Source of the DNA: Thraustochytrium sp. TN22
Taxonomy: Eukaryota; Sar; Bigyra; Thraustochytrida; Thraustochytriidae
Assembly: GCA_013306675.1 (NCBI GenBank)
Contig: JABLUY010000002.1
Span: forward strand, 372,001 to 436,000
Length of the DNA stretch: 64,000 nt
Direction: 5' to 3'
A program made the position numbers and the translations under genes. Positions 49,514 through 58,602 of the stretch are shown piece by piece (the stretch's first letter is position 1; every line of letters starts with the position of its first letter). The notes under the pieces were generated by a model. It saw only the letters and a list, made by a program, of their open reading frames with translations. It was not told where the DNA came from and did not search any database.

Positions 49514-52117
49514 ATGGACGCGCTGCGCGCCGTGGTGGAGGGCCGCGCGGCGACGCAGGACGTGGTGGAGGCCGCGTGCAGCGGCGATGGCTGGGGCGGC
49601 GGCAGCGGCCCGGGCCCGCTGCTGGGCGCGGCGCTGCGCGGCGCCGCGCGCGGCGCGGGCCTGCGTGAGGCGGGCGCCTTCGCGCGGCCGCGGCCCGACG
49701 AGCGGCGCGGCCGCAGCCGGCAGCGCGAGGAGGCCGGCCAGGCCGGCGCGGCGCGGCGCGGGGCAAGGGCGGCGGCCTTTGGGCGCCGCAACCTGCGCTC
49801 GCCAATGGCCAACGCCGCGGCGCCGGCACCGGTGGAGGGCGCCGCGGACCGCGCGCCGCCAATGGCACTGCTGCAGCTCGAGCCGCGCGAGCGGCGCTGC
49901 ATCGGCCAGGCTGCGCATCTCTACGCGCTCCTCGTAGGCGCCGGCTGTATGCGCAGCTGTGAGGAGGAGCTCGACTTTCTCTTCCTCGTGCTCGCACAGC
50001 TCGAGGCGCTCCAGGACGCAAAGGACGCATCCGGCACCGCGGCCGTGGCTACGCCTGCTGCCGCCGCCGCCGGTGCTGCTGCCTCGCCGAGCGCTTGGAC
50101 ACAGGCACGGGACCCGGAGAACCTGTTGCCGACCTCCATTGACGGGTGGACGCACTTCGTTTGCGTGGCCATCCAGCACCTGCAGGGCGTCATTGCGGCG
50201 CTCGGCCCGGCGCTCGTGCGCCAGCTCACGCAGTCACCCGTCCTGCAGCGCCACGCCGGCCCGCTCGTGCACAAGATGACGCTCGGGCTGGATAGCGCCG
50301 GCTCGCCTGGTGGCCGCGCTCCGAACGGCGTCGGCCTGGCGCAGCCCTTCCGCGCGCACACTGACTCGCGCCTACACTTCGCCAACAGCGTGCTGTCCAA
50401 GGTGTTCAACAATCGCGAGACCACGCGCGACGCTTTCCTCAGCGCTCTGCGCCAAGCCAGCGTGGAGGGCGCCGCGCCGGGCGACGTCCGCGACTGCGCG
50501 ACGCGCGCCGCCGCCCGCTGTGTGGGCGGACTTGATGCCGCCAATGTGCTCTGGTTCGCGGAGCTTTTCGTAGCCACGCTGCTGCAAGTCTCCGCGGAGG
50601 GTGCTGGCAGCAGCAGCAACGCCGCGGACTTCTTCGTCCTCTTCGTGCAGGCCAGTGACAGCCACCGCGTGCTCGCGACCATTCAGGACTTTGCGCAGGC
50701 CGAGCTTGACCGCCGCTGTCGCTTGGACGCGCTCGACGCCGCCGTGCCCCGACTCAGCGCCGCGCACGTGCGCGAAGTGCGCGCACTGGGCCTGCTACTC
50801 GGCACGCTGGGCAGCGCGCGCTTCGCCTGGATGCACGAGCCGGTCTTCGCGCAGCGCTCCGAAGCACTCGCCCGCCTCACGGACTCTGCCAACGACGTGG
50901 CGGCGCGCGCGGCCAGTACCGCGCCACTTCCGCTGGGAGATGTCTTGCGTCAGGCCCAGGCCCGCCGCGCCCTGCTGCAGACCGTGCCATGGGTGGCCGA
51001 GCTGCTGCGCGTGCAGGGCCACACCCCGGTCGTCTGGGCGCACGAGGTCTTCCGCGACGCCGTCTGGGAGCTTCGCGCCGTCCTCGCCCAGGTGCACGAC
51101 CGCAAGGTCTCCGAGCAGCTCTTCGTGGCCACCGAGATCGAGGCGCTCTTTTGCGCGCTCGGCGACGACACTGTGCATGCTATCTTTGGCGCCTCGCCGC
51201 CCGCCAAGCACCAGGCGCAGGCGCGCACCGCGATGACCGTCGGCGCTTGCTGGTCCGGCGCCGTGGATCACCTCCTCCGGGACGAGGCCTTTGCCTCGGC
51301 CGCCTGGCCGGCGCAGGCTCGCCTGCGCCATCGACTCGCCTTTGTAGCCCCGCTGCGGGCGGATGCCACGCCATTCGCCACGGGGGTGGAGGCATTGCCG
51401 CCTCCAGCGGCTCCGCTCTCGCTGCCACTCGCCGCCGAAGCGCAAGACGTGCAGCGCGCGCTGTCCACCGCGTTCTTGCACCGGCACCCGGACCTGCAGC
51501 GCATCGTAGACTTTGCCATGCACACTCTCGCGGACGGCTTCCTTGAGGATACGCTCGCGGGGCCCGCGCCCCACGAGCTCGTCGCCATCGCGGTGCGCGA
51601 GGCGTTGCAAAAACACCCCAGGCCCACGGCGCGCGCCGAGCAAGTCGCCTCCCACAAGGCTGCAGACGCACTGCTCGCGTTGGCGCGTGACGTCCTGCAG
51701 AGCCCGGCGCGCGACCTCATGCGCGCGAGCTGCGCCGCGCATGCCGCGCTCGCGCGCCGCGACGCGGCACTCCAACAGACTGCCGCCGCCATCGCGCTGG
51801 ACCAGGCCTGCGAGCGCATCTCCTTCGCGCTTCAGGCGCGTCTTCCGCGCCTCGTCAAGGACCTCTTGACCCAGGCCGACCGTTCGCAGCCCAAGCGTGG
51901 CCTCGAGCTCCCGCTCTCGCGCGCCAAGCCCGTGGCCGTCGTCGTCAGGGAGACCGCAGACCGCCTGCGCGCCGCGCCGCCGGGCTCCTCCGCCCAGCTC
52001 GCCACGCTGCGCGCCGCGCTGCGCGATCAGGCCGGGCCCCGCGCCGCCGACGTCGCCGACCTTTTGCACCAGCTCGACGCCGCCACGGCGCCCGACATTA
52101 TGGTTCTCGGCTGGTGA
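49514..52117 (+). CDS. CDAN1: Codanin-1 homologue
   Basis: 867 residues, intronless. Several blocks line up in order with animal codanin-1: RRCIGQAAHLYALLVGAGCM with EEELDFLFLVLAQLEAL (about 130-175); PFRAHTDSRLHFANSVLSKV followed by TTRDAFLSALRQ (about 275-315), matching the FQPETDNRxNF...RDxFYxxLREW block; LLGTLGSARFAWMHEP (about 430-445); RRALLQTVPWVAELLRVQGH (about 482-501), matching RRAVLTVPWLVEFLSF; and STAFLHRHPDLQRIVDFAMH (about 650-670). Codanin-1 binds the histone chaperone ASF1 and holds it in the cytosol; mutations cause human dyserythropoietic anaemia. Residues about 25-110 are Arg/Gly-rich and disordered. It is shorter than the human protein (about 1227), with the C-terminal part reduced. 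It is divergent from the WD40 gene. Confidence 0.83.
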   Translation: MDALRAVVEGRAATQDVVEAACSGDGWGGGSGPGPLLGAALRGAARGAGLREAGAFARPRPDERRGRSRQREEAGQAGAARRGARAAAFGRRNLRSPMANAAAPAPVEGAADRAPPMALLQLEPRERRCIGQAAHLYALLVGAGCMRSCEEELDFLFLVLAQLEALQDAKDASGTAAVATPAAAAAGAAASPSAWTQARDPENLLPTSIDGWTHFVCVAIQHLQGVIAALGPALVRQLTQSPVLQRHAGPLVHKMTLGLDSAGSPGGRAPNGVGLAQPFRAHTDSRLHFANSVLSKVFNNRETTRDAFLSALRQASVEGAAPGDVRDCATRAAARCVGGLDAANVLWFAELFVATLLQVSAEGAGSSSNAADFFVLFVQASDSHRVLATIQDFAQAELDRRCRLDALDAAVPRLSAAHVREVRALGLLLGTLGSARFAWMHEPVFAQRSEALARLTDSANDVAARAASTAPLPLGDVLRQAQARRALLQTVPWVAELLRVQGHTPVVWAHEVFRDAVWELRAVLAQVHDRKVSEQLFVATEIEALFCALGDDTVHAIFGASPPAKHQAQARTAMTVGACWSGAVDHLLRDEAFASAAWPAQARLRHRLAFVAPLRADATPFATGVEALPPPAAPLSLPLAAEAQDVQRALSTAFLHRHPDLQRIVDFAMHTLADGFLEDTLAGPAPHELVAIAVREALQKHPRPTARAEQVASHKAADALLALARDVLQSPARDLMRASCAAHAALARRDAALQQTAAAIALDQACERISFALQARLPRLVKDLLTQADRSQPKRGLELPLSRAKPVAVVVRETADRLRAAPPGSSAQLATLRAALRDQAGPRAADVADLLHQLDAATAPDIMVLGW

Positions 52118-52336
52118 TTCTTGCAGCTTTTGCAGGCCCGAGGCGCGCTCTCTGCAGGCCCGGGACGCTCTCTGCGCGTCCCCCGTGGTTAGGTAGGCAA
52201 CCAAGGCACTGACAAGGCAGCAGGCAGGTGGCAAGTCTGGCCAAGACAAGCCACCGCGCCCCAGGCCCGAACAGCCGCGGGCGTCGGCAACGGCGGCAAC
52301 GGCGGCAACAGCGGCGGGCGCAGAGGCCCGCGCCCC

Positions 52337-53626
52337 TTGCCGCGCGTGCGGCGCGGCCCCGGGGCGCCCGTCGCCCGAGCAGCGTCCGAGCCGACGGACT
52401 GGGCAAGCAAGATCGACATGATGAACGAGGCGAGCTTGACGACTCCCGTGCCAGCGTCGGCGGCCAAGGCGCCGCCGCAGCCGCAGCGGCGGCTACGCTT
52501 CGACCTGAGCCCGCCGACAACGCTCGAGTCGCCGCGAGCTGCAGCCGGCGTCGAGGTCTCCGCTTCCGGCGGCGGCTTCCACGTCTCACACGAGGCGGGT
52601 AACCACCTGCTGCGCGCGCTGTCGGCGAGCAAGTCAGGCAGGGGGCTCGGGTCGCCGCTGCGCACGCCGTCGCGCCCCGCGCCCGCGACAGCACGAAAGC
52701 CGTCCGCCAGCAGAAGGTCCTCCGGGCGGACGCCCAAGACTACCAGCGCCGCCAAGGTGCGCGCCGCCAAGGCGCGAGCCGCGGCCCAGGCCGCAGGTCC
52801 GCCTCCCGAGCCGCGGCCAGCGTGGGACAGCACTATTCATGACCTGACGCAGTACCGTCTGGACCAGGAGGAGCAGCTCCAGCACCGTCTCCGTCACGTG
52901 TCCCGTTTCGACCGCAGCGCGCGCAAGAGGCTCGAGCGAGAGGGCGTCCCGGTCGAGGAGCAGGAGCGCACGTTGAGCGCCGTGCTCTCCCCGCCCTGGC
53001 TCATCAAGCGCGTCGAGCAGGACGCAGGTCCGAGCCATGAGGAGTCTCACGTCGCGGAGGACGACCTCCACACAGCGCAGAAAGAGGGAGAAGAGGAGGG
53101 CGAAGGAGGAGTTGAGGTGGAAGAGAACACCGCGGATGCCGCCATTGCACAACGGCAGCAGATGGACAAGGCTTACCACGAGCTCGTGGCCCAGGTCCAT
53201 CGATACGAGGTGGCTACGGGGCGCGAGCCGGTTTCGGCGCCGGCGAGCCCGGCCGCGCACGCAGCTGCGAGCGAGCCTCGCGAGATGGAGCTCATGAAAC
53301 TTTGCACCCGCCTGGTGGGCCATCTCGCTCTCTGTGAGCGTGAGCTGGCTGACGCGAAGGCTTTTGCGCGCACTGAGGCAGACCGTGCCGCGTCGTTGGA
53401 AATGAGCGTGCAGGCAGCGCAGGGCCACACCGAGGACCTTCTCGCGCAGGTGGACGCCCTGGAGCGTGAGGTGCGCGGTCTGCGGTCTGGCGATGCGGCA
53501 CCAGGGGTGCCTCGCGACAACGAGGAGACTGAGTGTCTGGCACGCATCTCGCGCAGGCATGAGCTGCTGGCGCGCTGGCAGGCGTCCTGCTCACAAGCGG
53601 ACGCGGGCGTGCCGGAGCCTGCCTGA
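52337..53626 (+). CDS. SPICE1: SPICE1-like spindle and centriole protein
   Basis: 429 residues from 52337; Met28 (52418) is an equally possible start. The key motif is WDSTIHDLTQYRLDQEEQLQ (about 163-182) followed by a basic helix (RLRHVSRFDRSARKRLEREG). This matches the WDxTVNDLTxHRxTPEE signature near the N-terminus of SPICE1, a centriole and spindle protein needed for centriole duplication. Later segments, MDKAYHELVAQVHRYEVATG and LMKLCTRLVGHLALCERELA, resemble the SPICE1 middle region. The C-terminal 100 residues form a coiled coil (SVQAAQGHTEDLLAQVDALE). The N-terminal 150 residues are disordered and Ser/Pro/Arg-rich. If correct, the organism builds centrioles at some stage. It follows codanin on the same strand after 219 bp. 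Confidence 0.6.
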   Translation: MPRVRRGPGAPVARAASEPTDWASKIDMMNEASLTTPVPASAAKAPPQPQRRLRFDLSPPTTLESPRAAAGVEVSASGGGFHVSHEAGNHLLRALSASKSGRGLGSPLRTPSRPAPATARKPSASRRSSGRTPKTTSAAKVRAAKARAAAQAAGPPPEPRPAWDSTIHDLTQYRLDQEEQLQHRLRHVSRFDRSARKRLEREGVPVEEQERTLSAVLSPPWLIKRVEQDAGPSHEESHVAEDDLHTAQKEGEEEGEGGVEVEENTADAAIAQRQQMDKAYHELVAQVHRYEVATGREPVSAPASPAAHAAASEPREMELMKLCTRLVGHLALCERELADAKAFARTEADRAASLEMSVQAAQGHTEDLLAQVDALEREVRGLRSGDAAPGVPRDNEETECLARISRRHELLARWQASCSQADAGVPEPA

Positions 53627-53718
53627 GCATAAATGATGGATTCGTGCAGCAGCATGCAGCATGCAGCAGCAGCAGCGATGAGCCAAATGATTTGGTGGTG
53701 GTACCTGGTAGCTTTTTC

Positions 53719-53750
53719 CCTTTCTTCTTCTTCTTCTTCTTCTTCTTCTG
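53719..53750. repeat. (TTC)n array in the convergent SPICE1/PAN2 spacer
   Basis: About nine TTC units in the 153-bp spacer between the SPICE1-like and PAN2 stop codons, so it lies in one or both 3' UTRs. Confidence 0.9.
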
Positions 53751-53779
53751 CATTTTCTACCTCTTAGATTCAGGCGAGC

Positions 53780-56700
53780 TCATCGGAAGTTTCGCTCGCG
53801 GCCCTGCTCGTAAATCTTCGCCAGCGTATCCTGCAGCGTGCCCTTGTCCTTTTCGCGGTTGTAGACCTTGAAAAGGCGAAGGGCCATGAGAGCGTCCTCG
53901 ATGGAGTCATGCGTCTTGCCCTGAATGTCTTGGCGCAGCACGACCGAAGACAGAAAGGATAGAGAGAGCATCCGGTTCTCCGGGATGCGGAAGAGATGCA
54001 CGGTGTCGCGGACCTGCTCGGGCGGGATGAAGATGTTGATGACGTGAAAGTCCTGGCGCAAGCCATGGCCCACAAAGATGCAGCCCCTGTCCACGAGGCG
54101 GCGCAGCTTCAAATAGGCAATGCGAAGCGGTACGAGGTGGTGCTTGGACATGCTTGGGTCAAGGTCGCCCGGCACGAGTCCGGAGAAACGCGTCAGGTAG
54201 TCCACCACCTCGTCCGGTGTCCGGATGTAGTCATCCATGAAGACACGCTCGTCCTCCCGCGTGCACGAGACGCGAGCCAGGCTCAGTTGCGCCTCTTGCG
54301 TGACCACCTTGCGCCCGTCGCTGTTTGTGTAAAACTCCTCCGTTGAAAGCGCCACCATCTCGCAGTCAATCGCCACGAGGTCGCCCTCCCGGGGCAGCTC
54401 GTCCAGTGCAAGATGCGAGAAGGCGCGACGCCCCGGCGCGTGGCTCACGGACGGCGCGTGGAAGATCTCCTTGTCCGATAGTGAGGTCTCCACAACGGCC
54501 ACCGGCGCGGGCGCGGGGTGCCCTGCGGCGCGCCGCCGCCGGTACACGAGCAGGCTTGGGTTGCGCCAGGGCGCACGAAAATCGCGCACCGAACGTTCGT
54601 CCTCCACGCGCTCAACGCGAAAGTCGTTAAAGAGGTACCAAGCATCGCCGTCCGAGGCCGGCGCCCCGGGCGCGCGCGAGACGTACTCGGCTGGCACTTT
54701 GATGTGCGCCACGGTGTGGTCTGTGGGCCCAATGTGCGAGACGACGGCCACCAGATCGAAGATGTCCCCGCCACCGGTGCCGGTCTCGGCATCGTCGCCA
54801 CGCACCGCCTCGACCGCGGTGCTGGCGTCGGCGCCGTCAGCACCGCTCGCCTTGGCGCCGGCCGGGCGCACGCGGAAGCTGGCCAGCACAAAGGGATCGA
54901 CGTCCCTGTCCTTGTCCTTGTCCTTCGTCTGGCCGGTTTGGCGGAAGAGCGGCAGGTAGACGGCGCGGTTCTCGTGCGAGGCGGCGTTGAGCACGAGCAC
55001 GTCCGAAAAGGCGGTCGCGGTCCGCGTCTGCACGACGGGGATCTGATCGCCCTTTTGCTTGCTCCACAGTCGCGTCTTGTTGCTCTGGTTGAAAGTCTTT
55101 TTCAGCAGCGAGAGAAAGGAGAGCTCGGGCGGCTTGCGACCCATGGCCGCGGCCTTGCTGAGCTCCGCCGGGTAGGCGATGTCGAGCGCAAGCGAGTGAC
55201 TCGTGAGCTGCGAATCACTCACGCCCGGCACAAGCCACTTTTCGCGCGTCACGAGGCGTACGCCCATACACCGCGTCACAGCCTCCTTGAGCCCCTCGTG
55301 ACTGCGGCTAAAGTGCTCCAACAAGAAGCGCGCGCACGCCGCCGTGCGCTGGTCCACCTCAAGCGGGCTCGGGTCCAGCAGGCCAAACGCCTGCACGTCC
55401 GGCGCGAGCCGCAAGGCACGCAGCAGGTTGCGCGCCTCGCACACGCGGTCGCGCGCCGGCACGCGCTGCACCTGGTCCAGCATGTGGAAGAGGAAGCCGG
55501 CCTCTGTGGCGAGGCACTTGGGGTCCAGTGACACGTACGGTAGCAACAGGGTGCGCAACTCGGGCGTGAAATAGAAAACTTGCAGCACCGGGTTGGCGTA
55601 CGAGTTGGGCAGCTTGCCCTCGAGGCCGGCAAAGCACGTCGGGTTGTACCCGGAGTAGTCCGCCATGGGTGCGCCGCGCGCCAGCACCAGGCGCGGTTTC
55701 CTGTACTCGTCTGGCACCAGGGCGGCCGCTGCGGCGGCCGCGGCGCTCGCCGCGCCGGTCACGGCGTCCGGGTCGTGCAGGTCCCCGCCACTGGGCGCGG
55801 CGCCGGCGCCGCCACGCTGGAAGGGGCCAACGCCGGCGCCGGGCCCAGCCTTGCGTGGCGACACGCCGGCCGCCGCGAGCCGGCGGCTCGGCGAGGCGGG
55901 CGGTGAGACGCCGCCGCTGCCCAGCGGGTGGTGTTGGTCGTCACGCGCGCTCAGGTAGGCGCGCGTGGAGGTCTCCTTGCCGAAGAGCAGCGCCTGCGGC
56001 ACGGGGAACTCATCGGACTGCGTCTCGATGAACTGACCGGGGAAGTCCTCACGCGTCTGCGCGCGTGCCAGCAGGCCTGGCCAGATCTCGCGCGGCTCCT
56101 TCTCGGTGGCCAGCTTATCCATGAGGAGCGGCGTCAGGTCGCTGCACAGCGGGTGTCCGGCAGCCTCCACGTCGGCCACATCGCAGCTGGCCAGCATGGA
56201 CTGGCCCACCAGGTCAAACGTGGCATCGTCCCAGAAGCGCAGGTCGTCCATGCACTTATCCGAGGCAGCGAAAGAAGGGGGCGGCGCGTCCGGGAGCGGC
56301 TCCGCATAAATGTTAATGTTGGGCCGCGGCTCGTGCGCCCAAGCCTCGTCGTCCGTCCACAGGTGGACGACGCCGCCAGCGTCGCACATGGCTGCGGCGC
56401 GCCCCACGTGGCTCACGCTCATGCCTGTCACCATGCCCTGCACGGTGTGCATCTGGTCGGTCTGCTCCATATGTGCCGAGGCTACGTCGCCGTGCAGGTC
56501 GGCGTAGACGCTCACGTTGCCCATCTCGCTCACGAGGAGCGCGCGCCCTGGCGCCGGGTTGTCCTCGGTGGGCGTCAAGAAGCGCACGAAGCGCGCGCCC
56601 ACCTGCAGCGCGCCGGCGGGCCGCACGAGCATGCGCACGTCAAAGAGTTTCACGAAAGGGTCCGGCCGGCCGCCGGGGCCCAGGCCGCACGTGACCAGCT

Positions 56701-57358
56701 TGTTCTCGTAAAGGTCCATGTCGGTGACGCCGCCGCCGTGCGCCGACAGCAGGCTACCGACCTTGCCACCAGCGCGAAGGTCGACGAGGCCAATCTGCCC
56801 TCGCGCGGAGTCACCTCCGTCCCTGCCGCTGCCACTGCGGCCTCCGCCACCACAAACGATGGCGCCCTGCGGCGTGGCGCACATGACCTCCACGCCGTGG
56901 TCATAGACAGCGCTGCGGAAGGTGTGCAGGTAGTGCGACTCGGCGCGCGAGAGGTCGAGCTCGTACAGGCTGCTTCCATTGCTGGGCGCGTTGCATCCCA
57001 CGACAAAGCGTGTGGAATCTAGCGCCAGCGTACTGGTGAGCTCGCGGCCCTCGCGCGTCGAGTGCAGCAGCTGCGCGCTTGCGTACGGCGCACCGCCCAG
57101 ACCGTGAATGCAAACGTTCGTGGCGCTTACCGACAGAATACCGGCCAGTCCGAGGCTGGTCATCTGCCGCACGGCGCTTGGGTGCGCCTTGAAGCTGGAC
57201 CACGCCGCGCCCAGCGCCGACGCGTCGTACACGCTCACCAGGCCAGTGGACCAGCCCACGAAGACCGCATCGTGCACCGCCCCAAACCCCACGTTTGTCG
57301 GCACTGCCGCGCCCGCTACGCGCGCGTCCGCGTCGCAGCCCACTTCGAACCAGTACAT
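53780..57358 (-). CDS. PAN2: PAN2, catalytic subunit of the PAN2-PAN3 deadenylase
   Basis: 1192 residues from the Met at 57358 (MYWFEVGCDADARV); the open frame extends beyond it but crosses a CCG repeat and the MCTS1 gene. Domain order is typical: N-terminal WD40 propeller (about 1-400), PAN3-binding linker, inactive ubiquitin-hydrolase-like fold beginning NPTCFAGLEGKLPNSYANPV with LRTLLLPY (the catalytic Cys is absent, as in all PAN2), and a C-terminal DEDDh exonuclease (about 994-1192). Catalytic residues are visible as AIDCEM (about Asp998/Glu1000), HGLRQDF (about Asp1103) and THDSIEDA (about His1150/Asp1155). PAN2-PAN3 begins shortening of mRNA poly(A) tails in the cytosol. It is divergent from MCTS1 and convergent with the SPICE1-like gene. 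Confidence 0.95.
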   Translation of the reverse strand: MYWFEVGCDADARVAGAAVPTNVGFGAVHDAVFVGWSTGLVSVYDASALGAAWSSFKAHPSAVRQMTSLGLAGILSVSATNVCIHGLGGAPYASAQLLHSTREGRELTSTLALDSTRFVVGCNAPSNGSSLYELDLSRAESHYLHTFRSAVYDHGVEVMCATPQGAIVCGGGGRSGSGRDGGDSARGQIGLVDLRAGGKVGSLLSAHGGGVTDMDLYENKLVTCGLGPGGRPDPFVKLFDVRMLVRPAGALQVGARFVRFLTPTEDNPAPGRALLVSEMGNVSVYADLHGDVASAHMEQTDQMHTVQGMVTGMSVSHVGRAAAMCDAGGVVHLWTDDEAWAHEPRPNINIYAEPLPDAPPPSFAASDKCMDDLRFWDDATFDLVGQSMLASCDVADVEAAGHPLCSDLTPLLMDKLATEKEPREIWPGLLARAQTREDFPGQFIETQSDEFPVPQALLFGKETSTRAYLSARDDQHHPLGSGGVSPPASPSRRLAAAGVSPRKAGPGAGVGPFQRGGAGAAPSGGDLHDPDAVTGAASAAAAAAAALVPDEYRKPRLVLARGAPMADYSGYNPTCFAGLEGKLPNSYANPVLQVFYFTPELRTLLLPYVSLDPKCLATEAGFLFHMLDQVQRVPARDRVCEARNLLRALRLAPDVQAFGLLDPSPLEVDQRTAACARFLLEHFSRSHEGLKEAVTRCMGVRLVTREKWLVPGVSDSQLTSHSLALDIAYPAELSKAAAMGRKPPELSFLSLLKKTFNQSNKTRLWSKQKGDQIPVVQTRTATAFSDVLVLNAASHENRAVYLPLFRQTGQTKDKDKDRDVDPFVLASFRVRPAGAKASGADGADASTAVEAVRGDDAETGTGGGDIFDLVAVVSHIGPTDHTVAHIKVPAEYVSRAPGAPASDGDAWYLFNDFRVERVEDERSVRDFRAPWRNPSLLVYRRRRAAGHPAPAPVAVVETSLSDKEIFHAPSVSHAPGRRAFSHLALDELPREGDLVAIDCEMVALSTEEFYTNSDGRKVVTQEAQLSLARVSCTREDERVFMDDYIRTPDEVVDYLTRFSGLVPGDLDPSMSKHHLVPLRIAYLKLRRLVDRGCIFVGHGLRQDFHVINIFIPPEQVRDTVHLFRIPENRMLSLSFLSSVVLRQDIQGKTHDSIEDALMALRLFKVYNREKDKGTLQDTLAKIYEQGRERNFR

Positions 57359-57449
57359 GGCGCCTTGCTCGGCCGACCCTGCCGATCCCGCCGCTAACCC
57401 CGCCGACCCCGGCGATCCTGGCCGCGCCGCTGCCGCCGCTGCCGCCGCT

Positions 57450-57496
<47 letters not shown>

Positions 57497-57809
57497 GCGC
57501 CGGCCGCCGCGCGCAGCTCGCTCTGCCGCGGCTTGGCAAAAAAATTCAAAAATCTGGCTCAGCTCAGGCTGCCGCGGCCAGTTGCGCCGCTTGGCGCGCG
57601 GCCGTGGCGCCTGGCAGCGACAAGCCCGACTGTGACAGTGACGTGACGGTGACTTGCTGGCTGAGAGAGGCTTCAAACACCTCAGGCGGGCGCGCGAGCG
57701 GGCGCGGGCTGCGGCGGTGGCGGCGGCGGCGGCGCAGCGACAGCGGCCGGTGGCGGAGCGCAGCGCGGCGCGCGGCCAGGCCAAGCCAGGCCAGACCAGG
57801 CCAGGAAGG
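57359..57809. promoter_or_regulatory. Bidirectional PAN2/MCTS1 promoter spacer with (CCG)n
   Basis: 451 bp between the opposite starts. A long (CCG)n/(CTG CCG)n array spans about 57430-57497, directly upstream of the PAN2 start. Nearer MCTS1, GACTGTGACAGTGACGTGAC at about 57629-57648 resembles the recurring CTGNCAGTG word. CCAGGCCAAGC-type short repeats precede the MCTS1 ATG at about 57775-57805. Confidence 0.45.
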
Positions 57810-58456
57810 ATGTTCCGCAAGTTCGTGGCGAGCGAACAGATTTCCACGCAGACACCCGTCAAGTCGTCCGTGCAGCGCGGGCTCACGAAGAACATCGCGG
57901 ACCAGTACCCGGAGCTGGATCCGGAGACGCTCGAGGAGCTGCTGCCCAAGAAGACGCAGGTGCTTGTGGCCAAGTGGTAGGTTAGGTTAGCGTTGGAGTG
58001 CGCGAACGCGAGGCGATGGAGCTGGCCGGATCGACATGTGGAGGACTGACGCTTTGCTCGTTGCTTGCTCACAGCCACGACCATGTCAACCTGATCGTGT
58101 CGAGCGAGACCAAGGAGGTGCTTTTCTTCAACCACCGCGACGGCCCGCAGTACCCCACGCTGAGGTTATTGTACAAGGCGGGCGACTTTATGGCCAAGGT
58201 CTGGGTGGACGCCGGCGCCATCAAGCCGCTCATTGGCGGCGCCGACCTCATGTGCCCCGGCATTCGGGGTGAAAAGCTCGCGGACATCCCGGCCGACACG
58301 CCCGTGCAGATCATGGTCGAAGGCAAGGAGCTCCCGTTCGCCATCGGCATCACCAAGCTCTCCGCCGCCGACATCAAGGCCTCTTCCTCGGGCGTCGGCG
58401 TGGAGATTCTTCACAGCCTAGGCGATGGGCTCTGGAACTGCCCGACTGTGGACTGA
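57810..58456 (+). CDS. MCTS1: MCTS1 (MCT-1), PUA-domain translation factor, two exons
   Basis: Exons 57810-57976 and 58075-58456, joined across a 98-bp GT-AG intron (GTAGGT...CTCACAG), encode 182 residues, almost the same length as human MCTS1 (181). The splice falls within the codon for the conserved Cys of CHDHVNLIV, as needed for the family's RCHEHIEIL segment. The N-terminal domain starts MFRKFVASEQISTQTPVKSS and includes LLPKKTQV. The PUA domain has EVLFFNHRDGPQYPTLRLLY, AIKPLIGGADLMCPGI and the tail GVGVEILHSLGDGLWNC, all classic MCTS1 features. MCTS1 acts with DENR in recycling 40S subunits and in reinitiation. If the intron is retained, the frame ends at once. Confidence 0.95.
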
Positions 58457-58602
58457 CCGTGAGTTCTAAAAAGGTTGATCATGAACATGGGCAGGTTGAG
58501 TTCTTTTCGGGGAGGGGGCTGAGCAGGATCTTGGTTTGCAATAATAAGGGAGCCGGGCCCTCTGCGCTGCTTTTGCCCTTTGGGTGACGAAGTTTCTCCA
58601 AA

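Noticed and set aside
50795-52249. 484-codon open frame on the minus strand
   Set aside because: Antisense to codanin-1, which has ordered matches to a known family.
57359-58135. Upstream extension of the PAN2 frame
   Set aside because: Crosses a CCG array and exon 1, intron 1 and the start of exon 2 of MCTS1; PAN2 is complete from 57358.
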